A DNA stretch of 64,000 nucleotides, taken from Dyadobacter sp. CY345 (GTDB lineage Bacteria; Bacteroidota; Bacteroidia; Cytophagales; Spirosomataceae). Below the pieces are notes generated by a model. That model did not search any database and was not told where the DNA came from. It saw only the letters and a program-made list of their open reading frames with translations. The translations under genes and the position numbers were made by a program. Shown one piece after another: positions 10,601 through 17,723 of this stretch. Each line of letters starts with the position of its first letter. Within the stretch, counting starts at the first letter, position 1. The DNA is taken from positions 372,001 to 436,000 of the forward strand of contig NZ_JAKFFS010000006.1 in assembly GCF_021502725.1 (NCBI RefSeq), given 5' to 3'.

Positions 10601-11215
10601 AATGTTACTGTGACGGCAACGCAAGGCACTTGTGTTAAAAGTGCAGCTTACACGCTCACCATATCTCCAAATCCACTTCCGGTTACACTGGTTAGTTTTA
10701 CGGTGGTAAAAGATGAAAAATCAGCGTTATTGAAATGGTCAACTTCGCAGGAAACGAACAGCGAAAGTTTCAGTATCGAGCATAGTCTGAACGCGAAAAA
10801 CTGGAACAGGATCGGAACGGTATTATCAAAAGGGGAAAGTTCTGTTTTGAGAAAATACAGTTTCACTGATAAAAACGCCGCGAATGGTGAGAATTTCTAT
10901 CGACTGAAAATGTTCGATAAGGATGGAACTTTCACATTCAGCAAAATTCAAAGCGTAACCTTCGACAACTTGCCTGACAAGCTGCTGGTTTTTCCTAACC
11001 CGGCAACTGATGTGCTCACAATAAATGTTGGGGATCTCGCCAAAGTGAAAAGCGTAAGAATGCACAATCAAAAGGGCAATACAGTTTACAGCGCTTATGG
11101 AAATAATGTTAACAAAACAATAGATATCAAATCGCTAGTTTCAGGAAACTATATTCTGGTAGTTGTTCGAAAAGATGGTGAAGTAATGACGTCCAAGGTG
11201 GTTATCATAAAATAA
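4700..11215 (+). CDS. Giant multidomain secreted protein with DMFase-like, DUF4082, deacetylase-like, FN3 and T9SS sorting domains
   Basis: A 2171-residue secreted protein with a signal peptide ending near residue 29 (MQIHAQS). Domains by eye: residues ~60-517, resembling the large subunit of N,N-dimethylformamidase (for example VGHDEYWS and FFSGNEVYWK); ~534-622, Ig-like; ~634-790, DUF4082-like; ~797-904, Big_5-type Ig; ~916-1130, Rossmann/amidotransferase-like (GGPILVISS); ~1165-1450, polysaccharide-deacetylase-like (MTGDDHASGG, EIALHLNTNC); ~1499-1590, fibronectin III; ~1600-1800, lectin/LamG-like (IEFFIDGVSVRTVNI); ~1904-1985, putative Ig; and ~2090-2171, a type A T9SS sorting domain (LLVFPNPATDVL). 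It is therefore expected to be exported by Sec, then secreted by T9SS and anchored or released at the surface. Substrate is unknown; a role on polysaccharide or amide substrates is inference. It is monocistronic, between two permease genes. Confidence 0.85.
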   Translation: MFKFFNSAIRLVFTLLCCLISGFMQIHAQSNAIVAENALPGSPASVWDISGSGSLSIQGFATDISYNKGEIARFKIKTTASGYTVKVYRLGYYGGLGARFQGDGIVTATLPQSQSPCTSDFVDAANPGTGLLDCGNWAESANWPIPADAVSGIYIAKLTRNDDLTASSHIAFIVRDDASNSDLLFQTSDATWQAYNIYGDTETNGKSLYRGVSGGKASKVSYNRPFYTRAGNGGGGAMEDWLFNSEYPMLRFLEKNGYDVTYTTDIDSDRRGNLIANHKVFMSVGHDEYWSKGMRNNVTVARDAGTHLAFFSGNEVYWKTRYENSISTGNAPFRTLVCYKEGSQGENQCNGKCDETTTEWTGLWRSGCEFPGSDGCNPENKLSGQLSWDGFTGTMEVPSDYKNLRFWRNTSVAALNNGQTATLTANTLGYEWNPEQESYRSTYPAGRVILSKTIVNGKTHHLSLYKSASGALVFGAGTVQWSWGLDDVHDRGSEPVSPAMQQATVNLFADMNVQPKSLQSNLLAAIKSTDIEVPALLITSPTSGASFPANAVYTISGTASDNATVSGIEISTDGGTTWRLAAGTLNWTYAWTPTSPGAATIMARVVDDSGNLSPVTSLNVTVGAAVAQVCPCTVFLPTDVPGSQVFNDGQSIQLGMKFSSDVSGLVTGVRFYKNVQNIGTHTGQLYSAGGALLAQIVFSNETSEGWQQANFSSPIPISANTTYIISYHSSSGYYSSVNPYFTTEKTNGHLKGLADTDAVPNGVYKYSAIPTFPNENFQSSNYYVDVVFELGTQSDVTPPAIVSTLPASGTTNVNISPEIKITFNEALDAGTVSANTVRLLNGTTVVPASIAYDVSTLSATIIPTVALSYATTYTIEIIGGNADPRIKDITGNALAANYSATFTTRAAPVMLPSPNDGPGGPILVISSTTNPFSRYTVEILRAEGLNEFAAKDISEIGANPALLNNYDVILLGEFILTPEIVTALTNWVNAGGTLIAFKPDAQLNSLLGLTTVSGLLSDKYLKVNTATAPGTGIVSETIQFHGQANLYTLSGATSIATLYSNAGLATENPAVTSREVGSNGGKAVAFTYDLAKSIVYTRQGNPAWAGQKRDGQSGPIRSDDLFFPDWIDFEKVSIPQADEQQRLLANIILQGNLHKKPLPRFWYLPRKLKAAVIMTGDDHASGGTIGRFDDYLAKSSSNDQAAVDNWTAVRGTSYIYPNTPITNEQAANFQAKGFEIALHLNTNCDNYTEAGISSLLATQLNNFATQFPSLLEPTTNRTHCIAWSDWATQPKVELQNGIRLDANYYYWPQAWILDRPGMFTGSGMPMRFADLDGSMIDVYQAATQLTDESGINYATHINSLLDNAIGIKGYYGVFTANMHTDLNGGNSTDGSNAIITSAQSRNVPVISAKQMLTWLDGRNNSAFGNMSWAGNVLNFSITTASGSNNMFAMLPVRAIDGELSSITVNGSPVTFVNETIKGILYAFFPAASGNYVATYTSDNIPPQILNIVATQSDPGSVVISWTTNEPADSKVVYGTSPDDLSQNIATATLVTNHSLTITGLLPGTIYYYKVTSADAKANSTTEPGISGPLSFTTPVAACFDDQTASDFNAGNVGANTVVTTAGVSLKPKTEEFTTLPPVSEWQSFPWNNGGTSTIVDGQIAVDGARYNTEPETATFGPGTSIEFRATFGATPFQHIGFGAGNNVDMYNNTAIWAMFSTNNTSTELQARVANSSFDNFTIPNIVLGVPHTYRIDWNVNSIEFFIDGVSVRTVNINLSTPMRIGMSDYNVGGPALSMDWIRVTPSTYPASGSFMSRVYDAGTQKEWQQASWTADIPAGTSVQLFQRQGNSADPADNSWTTFTPIASSGATVGGVSRYIQYRADLTSSNSNVTPVLTSVSIDCAKPACPDIIFTPATGATLAAGTVSINYSQTISLSSTGFTFSASGLPAGLSINQSSGEITGKPTELGPFNVTVTATQGTCVKSAAYTLTISPNPLPVTLVSFTVVKDEKSALLKWSTSQETNSESFSIEHSLNAKNWNRIGTVLSKGESSVLRKYSFTDKNAANGENFYRLKMFDKDGTFTFSKIQSVTFDNLPDKLLVFPNPATDVLTINVGDLAKVKSVRMHNQKGNTVYSAYGNNVNKTIDIKSLVSGNYILVVVRKDGEVMTSKVVIIK

Positions 11216-11236
11216 TTTTCAAAACCTATTCCATAA

Positions 11237-11280
11237 ATTATCGAATAGAATCTATAATTTCATAGGTTCTATTCGATAAT
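11237..11280 (+). terminator. Hairpin downstream of the large secreted protein
   Basis: The arms attatcgaatagaatctat and ataggttctattcgataat form a 19-bp stem with one G-U pair and a six-base loop, 21 bp after the stop codon. The following T tract is weak (ttt then mixed), so it is either a terminator or a 3'-end stabilising hairpin. Confidence 0.65.
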
Positions 11281-11654
11281 TTCACAACTTCAATATTTAT
11301 TACTTTACCAAACAATATAGCGACGCAAAACTATAAGATTGGATGACGTATAGAGTTTGGTATTCATTTCCAGCTTATCCTTTACGGATCATAACATGCA
11401 GGAATTACCTGACGTTGTTTATCAAAATTCTTATGTAATGAGGAAAAGCGTTGTATGTGGAATGGAAACCTGGTAAGAATCTAAAATACATGATCGTTCA
11501 CCGATGAACAAAACTGTTCGAAAACGGACAATTTTTACGCTAATCAAATATGTATTTTATTGATTATTAATTAGATACAAAACGGGCATAGATTTATTGA
11601 AATAGTGGACGAAATCTGATACATTCGCTGATCCTCATCCATAATAAGTAATTT
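11281..11654. other. Intergenic region upstream of permease 2
   Basis: The first ~210 bp show no recognisable gene or site. The last 160 bp hold the paired palindromes (11495-11530) and a GGCATA box (11585-11590). A 26-codon ORF at 11396-11476 has no supporting features. Confidence 0.5.
11495..11530 (+). promoter_or_regulatory. Paired 16-bp palindromes (operator / upstream activating sites) of permease 2
   Basis: CGTTCA-CCGA-TGAACA (11495-11510) and TGTTCG-AAAA-CGGACA (11515-11530), again 20 bp apart. GGCATA follows at 11585, 70 bp from the start of the second site. This is the same architecture as before permease 1. Confidence 0.65.
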
Positions 11655-14036
11655 ATGTTTAAAAATTATCTCAAAATTGCCTTGCGCAATCTCTGGAAAC
11701 ACAAGGTGTTTTCCTTTATCAATGTTTTGGGATTAACAGTCGGCATGTCCGCCTGTTTTCTGATATTCCTTTATGTGCATTTTGAGGTAAGTTATGATGC
11801 CTTTCATGGCAAGTCTGACCGGATTTACAGGCTGGTGACGGATATCAAAACGCCATCTGAAACTATCAATACTGGCGTTACAAGCTGGGCTTTTGCGCCT
11901 AATATTAAAAATGATTTCCCGGAAGTAGAAGCATTTACACGCGTCAGCGGCGGAAGTTTTCTGGTTAGAAAAGGTGATATAAAATTTCAGGAAGAAAAAA
12001 CAATATTTGCAGACTCAACTTTGTTTCAGGTTTTTGATTTTGAATTAATAAAAGGAAATCCGAAAACCGCACTGAAAGAGCAACTCAGCATTGTTTTTAC
12101 AGAAAAAGCAGCGAAAAAGTACTTTGGGGATGCTGATCCGCTTGGACAAACTTTACTATTGTCCGGCGAGGGGCTGCCTGCAACGGTCACCGGTGTGATC
12201 AAAGATATTCCCGAAAATTCACAGATAAAAGCTGACATGATTGTGTCCATGGCAACCATGACACAAAGGTTTAACAAAGGCCTTGACGAACAATGGGGGA
12301 ATTTTGGAGCTACGTCGTATCTGCTGCTTAAACCGCAGACGACCAGTGCTGCGCTGGTTAAAAAATTTCCGGCATTCCTGGAAAACCGTGCAGGAAAAAT
12401 GATGAAGGAAATGAAGATGCATTATACTTTATTTCTTGAACCGCTAAGAGACGTATACCTGCATTCGACAAGAGGTGGACAGGAAACGGGAAGTGCTAAT
12501 AATGTGTATGTATTTTCAGCCGTTGCGATCTTTATTTTACTTATTGCCTGCATAAATTTTGTCAACCTTACTACGGCGCGTTCCGTCGAAAGAGCCAAAG
12601 AAGTTGGTATTCGCAAAGTGGTTGGTGCACCCCGAATGCTTTTGGCCCGCCAGTTTATCAGCGAATCCATATTGATTTGTCTGATCGCATTTATTTTCTC
12701 CGTAGCACTTTCTGCTGCTTTGATTCCCTTGTTTAATAATCTTTCCGGTAAAATCATCAGCACTGGAATATTCAGCAATATGCCATTTTTAGGTGGCATG
12801 TTTATCGCGGCGATCCTGATTGGTTTTGTTGCTGGACTATATCCGGCGCTGGTTTTGTCTTCTTTCGAACCTGTTGTTGTTTTAAAAGGAAGGTTTACCA
12901 CAAGCGTAAAAGGAATATTGTTGCGGAAAGGTTTGGTAACAATTCAGTTTGCCATTTCAATTGCGTTGATCATCGCGACGCTTGTTGTTTATACGCAAAT
13001 GAACTTCATGCGGAACCGTGACCTTGGTTTCAGCAAAGATCAGATGCTCATCGTAAATTCAGAGGGTGATCCTAAAAGAGAAGCTTTCAAACAATCGCTG
13101 ACCAATATCGCTGGCGTAAAATCAACCGCCGCATCTTCAAGTGTGCCGGGAAGTGGTAATCCTGGCGCCTACTCGGAAATTGAAAACAAAAGCGGCGATT
13201 TACAAATTGCCAATCTTGACCTCTATTTTGTCGATTTCGATTACATACCTCAATTCCAGTTGAAAATGGTAGCTGGCCGGCCGTTTTCCAGAGAGTTTGG
13301 AACGGATACTACCCAGGCGATGGTCATGAATGAAGCGGCTGTAAAATTGTTTGGCTACAAAACGCCGCAGGAGGCCATTGGAAGAAGATTCAAGCAGTGG
13401 GGACGTGAAGGAAAAATCGTTGGTGTGGTTAAGGATTTCCATTTCCGTGCTTTACAGGAAACAATAAAACCATTAACGATGCGCATCGAACCGGGCGGAA
13501 GTGATCTTGTTTCGGTAAAAATTGATGGCAGCAATATAAAAGGCACCGTTGCAGCGATTGAGGAAAAATGGAAAGCAACCATGCCGAACCGGCCATTTAG
13601 TTATTATTTTATGGACGAATTTTTCGACAGACAATACCGAGGCGAAGAACGGTTTGAGAAATTATTTTTCAACTTCGCTATACTGGCAATTTTCATTTCC
13701 TGTCTTGGGCTCTTAGGTCTGGCGTCTTACAGTACGATGCAGCGAACAAAAGAAATTGGGGTAAGAAAAGTGATGGGTGCGTCCGTTGGCAGTATTGTTG
13801 GACTTTTATCCAAAGACTTCCTGAAATTAGTCGTTATCGCGTTTGTGATCGCCTCGCCCCTGGCTTACTATGGAATGTTTAAATGGCTTGAAAACTTTGC
13901 TTACAAAACGGATATCAAATGGTGGATATTCGTCAGCGCAGCTGTGCTGTCTGTCTCGATTGCTTTTCTTACTGTCAGTTTTCAAAGTATCAAAGCAGCA
14001 CTTATGAATCCTGTAAAGTCGCTTCGAAGCGAATAA
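11655..14036 (+). CDS. MacB/FtsX-type ABC transporter permease (2)
   Basis: A 793-residue paralogue of the permease at 1661 with the same plan: an N-terminal TM (about residues 18-40), periplasmic MacB_PCD domain, FtsX-type TM bundle (around VYVFSAVAIFILLIACIN), a second periplasmic domain and a second FtsX bundle ending in SFQSIKAALMNPVKSLRSE. ATG 11655 begins directly with the family start MFKNYLKIALRNLWKHK. No ATPase is nearby. It is preceded by paired palindromes and followed 179 bp later by the LTxxQ protein gene. The substrate is unknown; membership of one regulon with permeases 1 and 3 is inferred from shared upstream sites. Confidence 0.9.
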   Translation: MFKNYLKIALRNLWKHKVFSFINVLGLTVGMSACFLIFLYVHFEVSYDAFHGKSDRIYRLVTDIKTPSETINTGVTSWAFAPNIKNDFPEVEAFTRVSGGSFLVRKGDIKFQEEKTIFADSTLFQVFDFELIKGNPKTALKEQLSIVFTEKAAKKYFGDADPLGQTLLLSGEGLPATVTGVIKDIPENSQIKADMIVSMATMTQRFNKGLDEQWGNFGATSYLLLKPQTTSAALVKKFPAFLENRAGKMMKEMKMHYTLFLEPLRDVYLHSTRGGQETGSANNVYVFSAVAIFILLIACINFVNLTTARSVERAKEVGIRKVVGAPRMLLARQFISESILICLIAFIFSVALSAALIPLFNNLSGKIISTGIFSNMPFLGGMFIAAILIGFVAGLYPALVLSSFEPVVVLKGRFTTSVKGILLRKGLVTIQFAISIALIIATLVVYTQMNFMRNRDLGFSKDQMLIVNSEGDPKREAFKQSLTNIAGVKSTAASSSVPGSGNPGAYSEIENKSGDLQIANLDLYFVDFDYIPQFQLKMVAGRPFSREFGTDTTQAMVMNEAAVKLFGYKTPQEAIGRRFKQWGREGKIVGVVKDFHFRALQETIKPLTMRIEPGGSDLVSVKIDGSNIKGTVAAIEEKWKATMPNRPFSYYFMDEFFDRQYRGEERFEKLFFNFAILAIFISCLGLLGLASYSTMQRTKEIGVRKVMGASVGSIVGLLSKDFLKLVVIAFVIASPLAYYGMFKWLENFAYKTDIKWWIFVSAAVLSVSIAFLTVSFQSIKAALMNPVKSLRSE

Positions 14037-14215
14037 TTCAGGTTTTGATGATAAGCGGTTGAAAGTATAAAAAATAAAACGGCGATTGGTCGGTGTGGTC
14101 AAGCGTTTCATCTGGTAATAGTGCCAGTTGGCAGATTGAGCAAATGTAGTGGTTAAACTATTTGATTTGTATGCGCTCTAATAGACATAACAAACAAATT
14201 TAAACAATAGAAACC

Positions 14216-14578
14216 ATGAAAAAGTACATCTTAGCAATCGCCGTTTTAGCAACACTTTCTGTTGGAGAATCTTTCGCACAACGCGCTGTTATCAGCGGCA
14301 GAGCCGTTCAAAATGCACCGAGAGACAACGCTCGTGAAGAATTTCAGATCAACAAACTCGACAACGTTGTAAAATTGACTCGGAAACAAGCAAATAAAAT
14401 TAAAAAAATAGAAAACAGTTATGATCGCTTGATGGCGAACAGCAGAGTTAAAAATTACAAACAGCTTGAATGGGACAAACAAAAAGAGATCATGGCTGTT
14501 CTGACTCCGGTACAACGCCAACGTTGGATGGCTTATCAAAACAATCCTGGTTATGGCCGCTTCAACGGAAGAGGTTAG
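14216..14578 (+). CDS. Small exported LTxxQ-motif protein (Spy/CpxP-like)
   Basis: A 120-residue protein with a clear signal peptide (MKKYILAIAVLATLSVGESFAQ). The mature part is basic and helical and contains two LTxxQ motifs, LTRKQ (about residue 54) and LTPVQ (about residue 96), separated by a charged helix. Two LTxxQ motifs are the hallmark of the periplasmic Spy/CpxP family, which bind misfolded proteins or damp envelope-stress sensors in enterobacteria. Here the call rests on motif, size and export only. It lies between permeases 2 and 3. ATG 14216 is the only start giving a complete signal peptide. Confidence in a real gene is high, in the chaperone role moderate. Confidence 0.75.
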   Translation: MKKYILAIAVLATLSVGESFAQRAVISGRAVQNAPRDNAREEFQINKLDNVVKLTRKQANKIKKIENSYDRLMANSRVKNYKQLEWDKQKEIMAVLTPVQRQRWMAYQNNPGYGRFNGRG

Positions 14579-14602
14579 AGTGAATTAATTAAAAAAAATG
14601 AA

Positions 14603-14640
14603 TGTCCGCTTTCAGACAAATAAATGTCCGAAAGCGGACA
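14603..14640 (+). promoter_or_regulatory. Paired 16-bp palindromes (operator / upstream activating sites) of permease 3
   Basis: TGTCCG-CTTT-CAGACA (14603-14618) and the perfect palindrome TGTCCG-AAAG-CGGACA (14625-14640), 22 bp apart start to start. GGCATA follows at 14706, 81 bp from the start of the second site. With the other two loci the distances are 59, 70 and 81 bp, so the site stays on the same face of the helix. Confidence 0.7.
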
Positions 14641-14650
14641 TTTATTTTTT
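14618..14650 (+). terminator. Probable terminator of the LTxxQ gene, overlapping the operator
   Basis: aaataaatgtccg pairs perfectly with cggacatttattt around an aaag loop (13-bp stem) and runs into a T tract, 40 bp after the LTxxQ stop codon. The core of the stem is the second operator palindrome of permease 3, so one sequence may serve both purposes. Confidence 0.6.
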
Positions 14651-14752
14651 ATAACTAAAAACATAATTAGTTGATTACCAAGATTTAACTAATAAAACCG
14701 ATATTGGCATAAAATTGTAACATCAAAATTGTTCTCTTTCAAATACGAAGCC

Positions 14753-17167
14753 ATGATAAAAAATTACCTGATCACTTCCTTTCGCAATCTGCGGCGAAAC
14801 TGGAATTTTACTGCAATTAATATTACTGGACTAACCTTAGGACTGGCGTGCTGTCTTCTGATATTTTTCACAGTACGGTTTGAGCTTAATTTTGACAAAC
14901 ATCATGTCGATGGAGAAAGGATCTACCGGTTTGCAGACCGAAATAAACAGCGGGGAGAAAAAGGTTATAATGTGGGTGCGCCACTACCTGTCATTGCCGC
15001 ACTTCGCAACGATTTTCCTGAAATAAGAAATACAGTAACCTGCACGTATGCATCCAAAGAAGCTTTGGTGACCGTTGGTCAGGGAGAAAAAAGAAAGAAA
15101 TTTATTGATCCCAATAACTCAGTTTCTTTTATTGATCCTGAATATTTCAACGTATTCACTTACAAGTGGTTAAAAGGTAGCCCGGCAACCAGCTTGACAA
15201 ATCCAGGCTCTGTTGTTTTAAGTGTTGATCAGGCAAAAAAATATTTTGGAGAGGAAGACCCTATGGGCAAATCGATTCGGGTCAGCAACACAATGGATTT
15301 CATCGTGACCGGGATTATCGACAATCCACCTACGACGACAAGTCTTCCTTTTACTGTTTTGCTCTCGTTTTCTTCCCTGAAAGAATATGGTGCAAACACG
15401 GATTGGGACGACTGGAAGTCTACCTATGGCGGCGGGCAGGTGTACATTAAACTTCCTGCATCTGTAAGTAAAGGCCAGATGGAAAAACAGTTGACTGCTT
15501 TTGCAAAAAAATACAGAGATCCGAAAGATGCAGCAGAAAACGACTGGATTCTACAACCCTTGGACGACATTCACTTTTCAACCTATACGCAAAATTACTC
15601 CGGAAGGACGATCAGTAAGAGTATGATCTGGTCGATGATTTTGGTGGGAGGTTTTATTTTAATTACTGCGTGTGTCAATTTTATCAATCTGGCAACGGCA
15701 CAAGCTTTGCGCCGTGCACGTGAGGTTGGCGTAAGAAAAGTGCTGGGCAGCACGCGCGGGCAGTTACTTCGTCAGTATTTTTCTGAAACCGGAATCATTA
15801 CTTTGTTATCAGTAATCCTGGCGCTAATCGTCGCTCAGATTTCATTGCCTTATGTTTCGCAAATCCTGAATGTAAAATCGCAGGGCGTTTTGTTTATTAC
15901 AGACCCGACGATAATGGCATTTCTTTTCGTGCTTTGTATTGTCACAACTTTTTTGGCCGGTTTCTATCCTGCGTTAATTGTTTCTGGATATCAGCCGATA
16001 CAGGCATTAAAAGGAAAAGTGGGTAAAACGGGAAGTCAGCAGTCGAATTTGAGAAGAGGTTTGATTGTTTTGCAATTTACAATTTCGCAGGTTATTCTCA
16101 TAGGCACGATCATCGCTTATAGCCAGATGAAATATTTTCGGACGATGGATGTTGGTTTTACGCGTGACGAAATTATCAACTTGCAGGTTCCTGAACAGAA
16201 AGAGGGAAAACTGGAAAATTTACAATCAAAATTACAGGATATCCCCGGAATTAAATCCATCAGTTTCAGTGCCTTTACGCCAATGTCGCGGAGCAACTGG
16301 CAAACCAGTTTTACCTATGAAAATGATAAAGAAGTGCTGGATTTTGAAATCGTTATGCGCCCGGCAGACACCTCTTATATCAACACTTATGGACTGGCAC
16401 TGCTCGCGGGAAGAACTTATCTCCCGGCAGATACCATGCGTGAATACGTAGTCAATGAGGCATTTGTGAAAAAACTGGGTTTCAAGAATCCCCAGGACGC
16501 CATTGGAAAAAGACTGGCGATTGGCGGAAGTAATGTAAAATTACCGATCGTTGGTGTTGTTAAAAACTTTAACACATTCAGTCTTCACCGTGAAATTATT
16601 CCCTGTGTTTTGACAACTGCCCGAGATAATTATCGTACGCTGAGCATCAAGATGACCGCCAATGCCACACCGGCGCAACTGGCGCAAATCGAAAAAGCTT
16701 GGACGGATACCTTTCCGGAATTCATGTTCAAGTATACCTACTTCGATGAGACTTTGAACAGTTTTTATGAGAAAGAACAGCAGCTATTTTCCCTATTCAG
16801 AATTCTGACCGGTATTGCTATTTTCATTGGCTGCCTGGGATTATATGGTGTAGTCGCCTTTATGGCAGAATCAAGAACAAAAGAAATGGGCATAAGAAAA
16901 GCTATCGGCGCGTCAGCCTTCAATATCTTCGGGTTATTTTCTGTGGATTTTATAAGACTGGTTGTGATCGCACTCGTTCTGGCCTCACCAATAGCCTGGT
17001 ACGCCATGGATAATTGGCTAAAAGATTATACATACCGCATAGAAATCAGCTGGTGGATTTTCGCAGTTGCCGGTATAATGGCTGTGTTAATTGCCCTGAT
17101 CACCATTAGTTTTCAAAGTATTAAAGCGGCTTTGATGAATCCGGTGAAGGCGTTGCGGAGTGAGTAA
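14753..17167 (+). CDS. MacB/FtsX-type ABC transporter permease (3)
   Basis: An 804-residue third paralogue, with an N-terminal TM (near residues 20-40), periplasmic domain, FtsX TM bundle (around SMIWSMILVGGFILITACVNF), a second periplasmic domain and C-terminal FtsX bundle ending SFQSIKAALMNPVKALRSE. The frame extends upstream to a TTG at 14729, but ATG 14753 gives the family start MIKNYLITSFRNLRRNW. No ATPase is adjacent. It is preceded by the best-conserved pair of operator palindromes. Function as an envelope ABC permease is known for the family; substrate is unknown. Confidence 0.9.
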   Translation: MIKNYLITSFRNLRRNWNFTAINITGLTLGLACCLLIFFTVRFELNFDKHHVDGERIYRFADRNKQRGEKGYNVGAPLPVIAALRNDFPEIRNTVTCTYASKEALVTVGQGEKRKKFIDPNNSVSFIDPEYFNVFTYKWLKGSPATSLTNPGSVVLSVDQAKKYFGEEDPMGKSIRVSNTMDFIVTGIIDNPPTTTSLPFTVLLSFSSLKEYGANTDWDDWKSTYGGGQVYIKLPASVSKGQMEKQLTAFAKKYRDPKDAAENDWILQPLDDIHFSTYTQNYSGRTISKSMIWSMILVGGFILITACVNFINLATAQALRRAREVGVRKVLGSTRGQLLRQYFSETGIITLLSVILALIVAQISLPYVSQILNVKSQGVLFITDPTIMAFLFVLCIVTTFLAGFYPALIVSGYQPIQALKGKVGKTGSQQSNLRRGLIVLQFTISQVILIGTIIAYSQMKYFRTMDVGFTRDEIINLQVPEQKEGKLENLQSKLQDIPGIKSISFSAFTPMSRSNWQTSFTYENDKEVLDFEIVMRPADTSYINTYGLALLAGRTYLPADTMREYVVNEAFVKKLGFKNPQDAIGKRLAIGGSNVKLPIVGVVKNFNTFSLHREIIPCVLTTARDNYRTLSIKMTANATPAQLAQIEKAWTDTFPEFMFKYTYFDETLNSFYEKEQQLFSLFRILTGIAIFIGCLGLYGVVAFMAESRTKEMGIRKAIGASAFNIFGLFSVDFIRLVVIALVLASPIAWYAMDNWLKDYTYRIEISWWIFAVAGIMAVLIALITISFQSIKAALMNPVKALRSE

Positions 17168-17179
17168 TGTTAATTTTAA

Positions 17180-17230
17180 ATAAGAAGTTGGCAGCATCAA
17201 AACCAGTATGTTGTCAACTTCTTATATTTT
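17180..17230. terminator. Convergent hairpin between permease 3 and the 17.7-kb gene
   Basis: ataagaagttg (17180-17190) and caacttcttat (17215-17225) form an 11-bp stem with a 24-base loop, followed by atttt. The right arm overlaps the stop codon of the opposite gene. Confidence 0.5.
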
Positions 17231-17711
17231 CCATTTTCGCCCGCAAAAAATAATCTCCCATGACGAGCACCGCCAATGCAAAAATAACTGCGGGATAAAT
17301 AACAGGTAAAACGTTGATTTTAATAAAAAAATCAAAAACCGAAATTGTTAGAGTATTGGAAAAATACGGAACATTATCTGCCGACGGATCGGCTGGTGAA
17401 GTAACACAAAAAGCCAGAATTAAAACGGCCAAAGCGGCGAGCGTATACCAAACCTGACGGCTGATAATTGGCTCAGCTGCCGTTTTCTCTGCAAATGCAA
17501 TCTGTGACAGAATATTCCTTTGAAGCAATGGCGGTGCACTATCCAATTGAATATCATTTATAACTACCCGCAACTTGTTTTCTTTCACAAATTCAAGTTC
17601 CGTTTCAAGCTCAATATTTTTCATTACCAAACTGGTAAAATCACTTTTGGTTTCTTCCGTTCCGGCCTTTTGAATGAGTTTTTTTAATATCGACTCTTTA
17701 TCGTTTTCCAT
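17214..17711 (-). CDS. Two-TM protein downstream of ECF sigma factor; candidate anti-sigma factor
   Basis: A 165-residue protein whose first ~80 residues are charged and helical and cytoplasmic by prediction, followed by a TM helix near 86-106 and a second near 133-155. The gene begins 12 bp after the stop of the ECF sigma factor, so the two are almost certainly co-transcribed. Position, a soluble N-terminal helix region and membrane anchoring fit an anti-sigma factor, but I see no ZAS zinc motif (HxxxCxxC) and no FecR domain, so the role is inferred from context only. Confidence 0.75.
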   Translation of the reverse strand: MENDKESILKKLIQKAGTEETKSDFTSLVMKNIELETELEFVKENKLRVVINDIQLDSAPPLLQRNILSQIAFAEKTAAEPIISRQVWYTLAALAVLILAFCVTSPADPSADNVPYFSNTLTISVFDFFIKINVLPVIYPAVIFALAVLVMGDYFLRAKMENIRS

Positions 17712-17723
17712 AAATATTCATGT

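Noticed and set aside
11396..11476. 26-codon ORF upstream of permease 2
   Set aside because: No ribosome binding site, no hydrophobic or leader-peptide features, and too short to separate from chance.
12422..12901. 159-aa minus-strand ORF antisense to permease 2
   Set aside because: Shadow of a strongly supported membrane protein frame.
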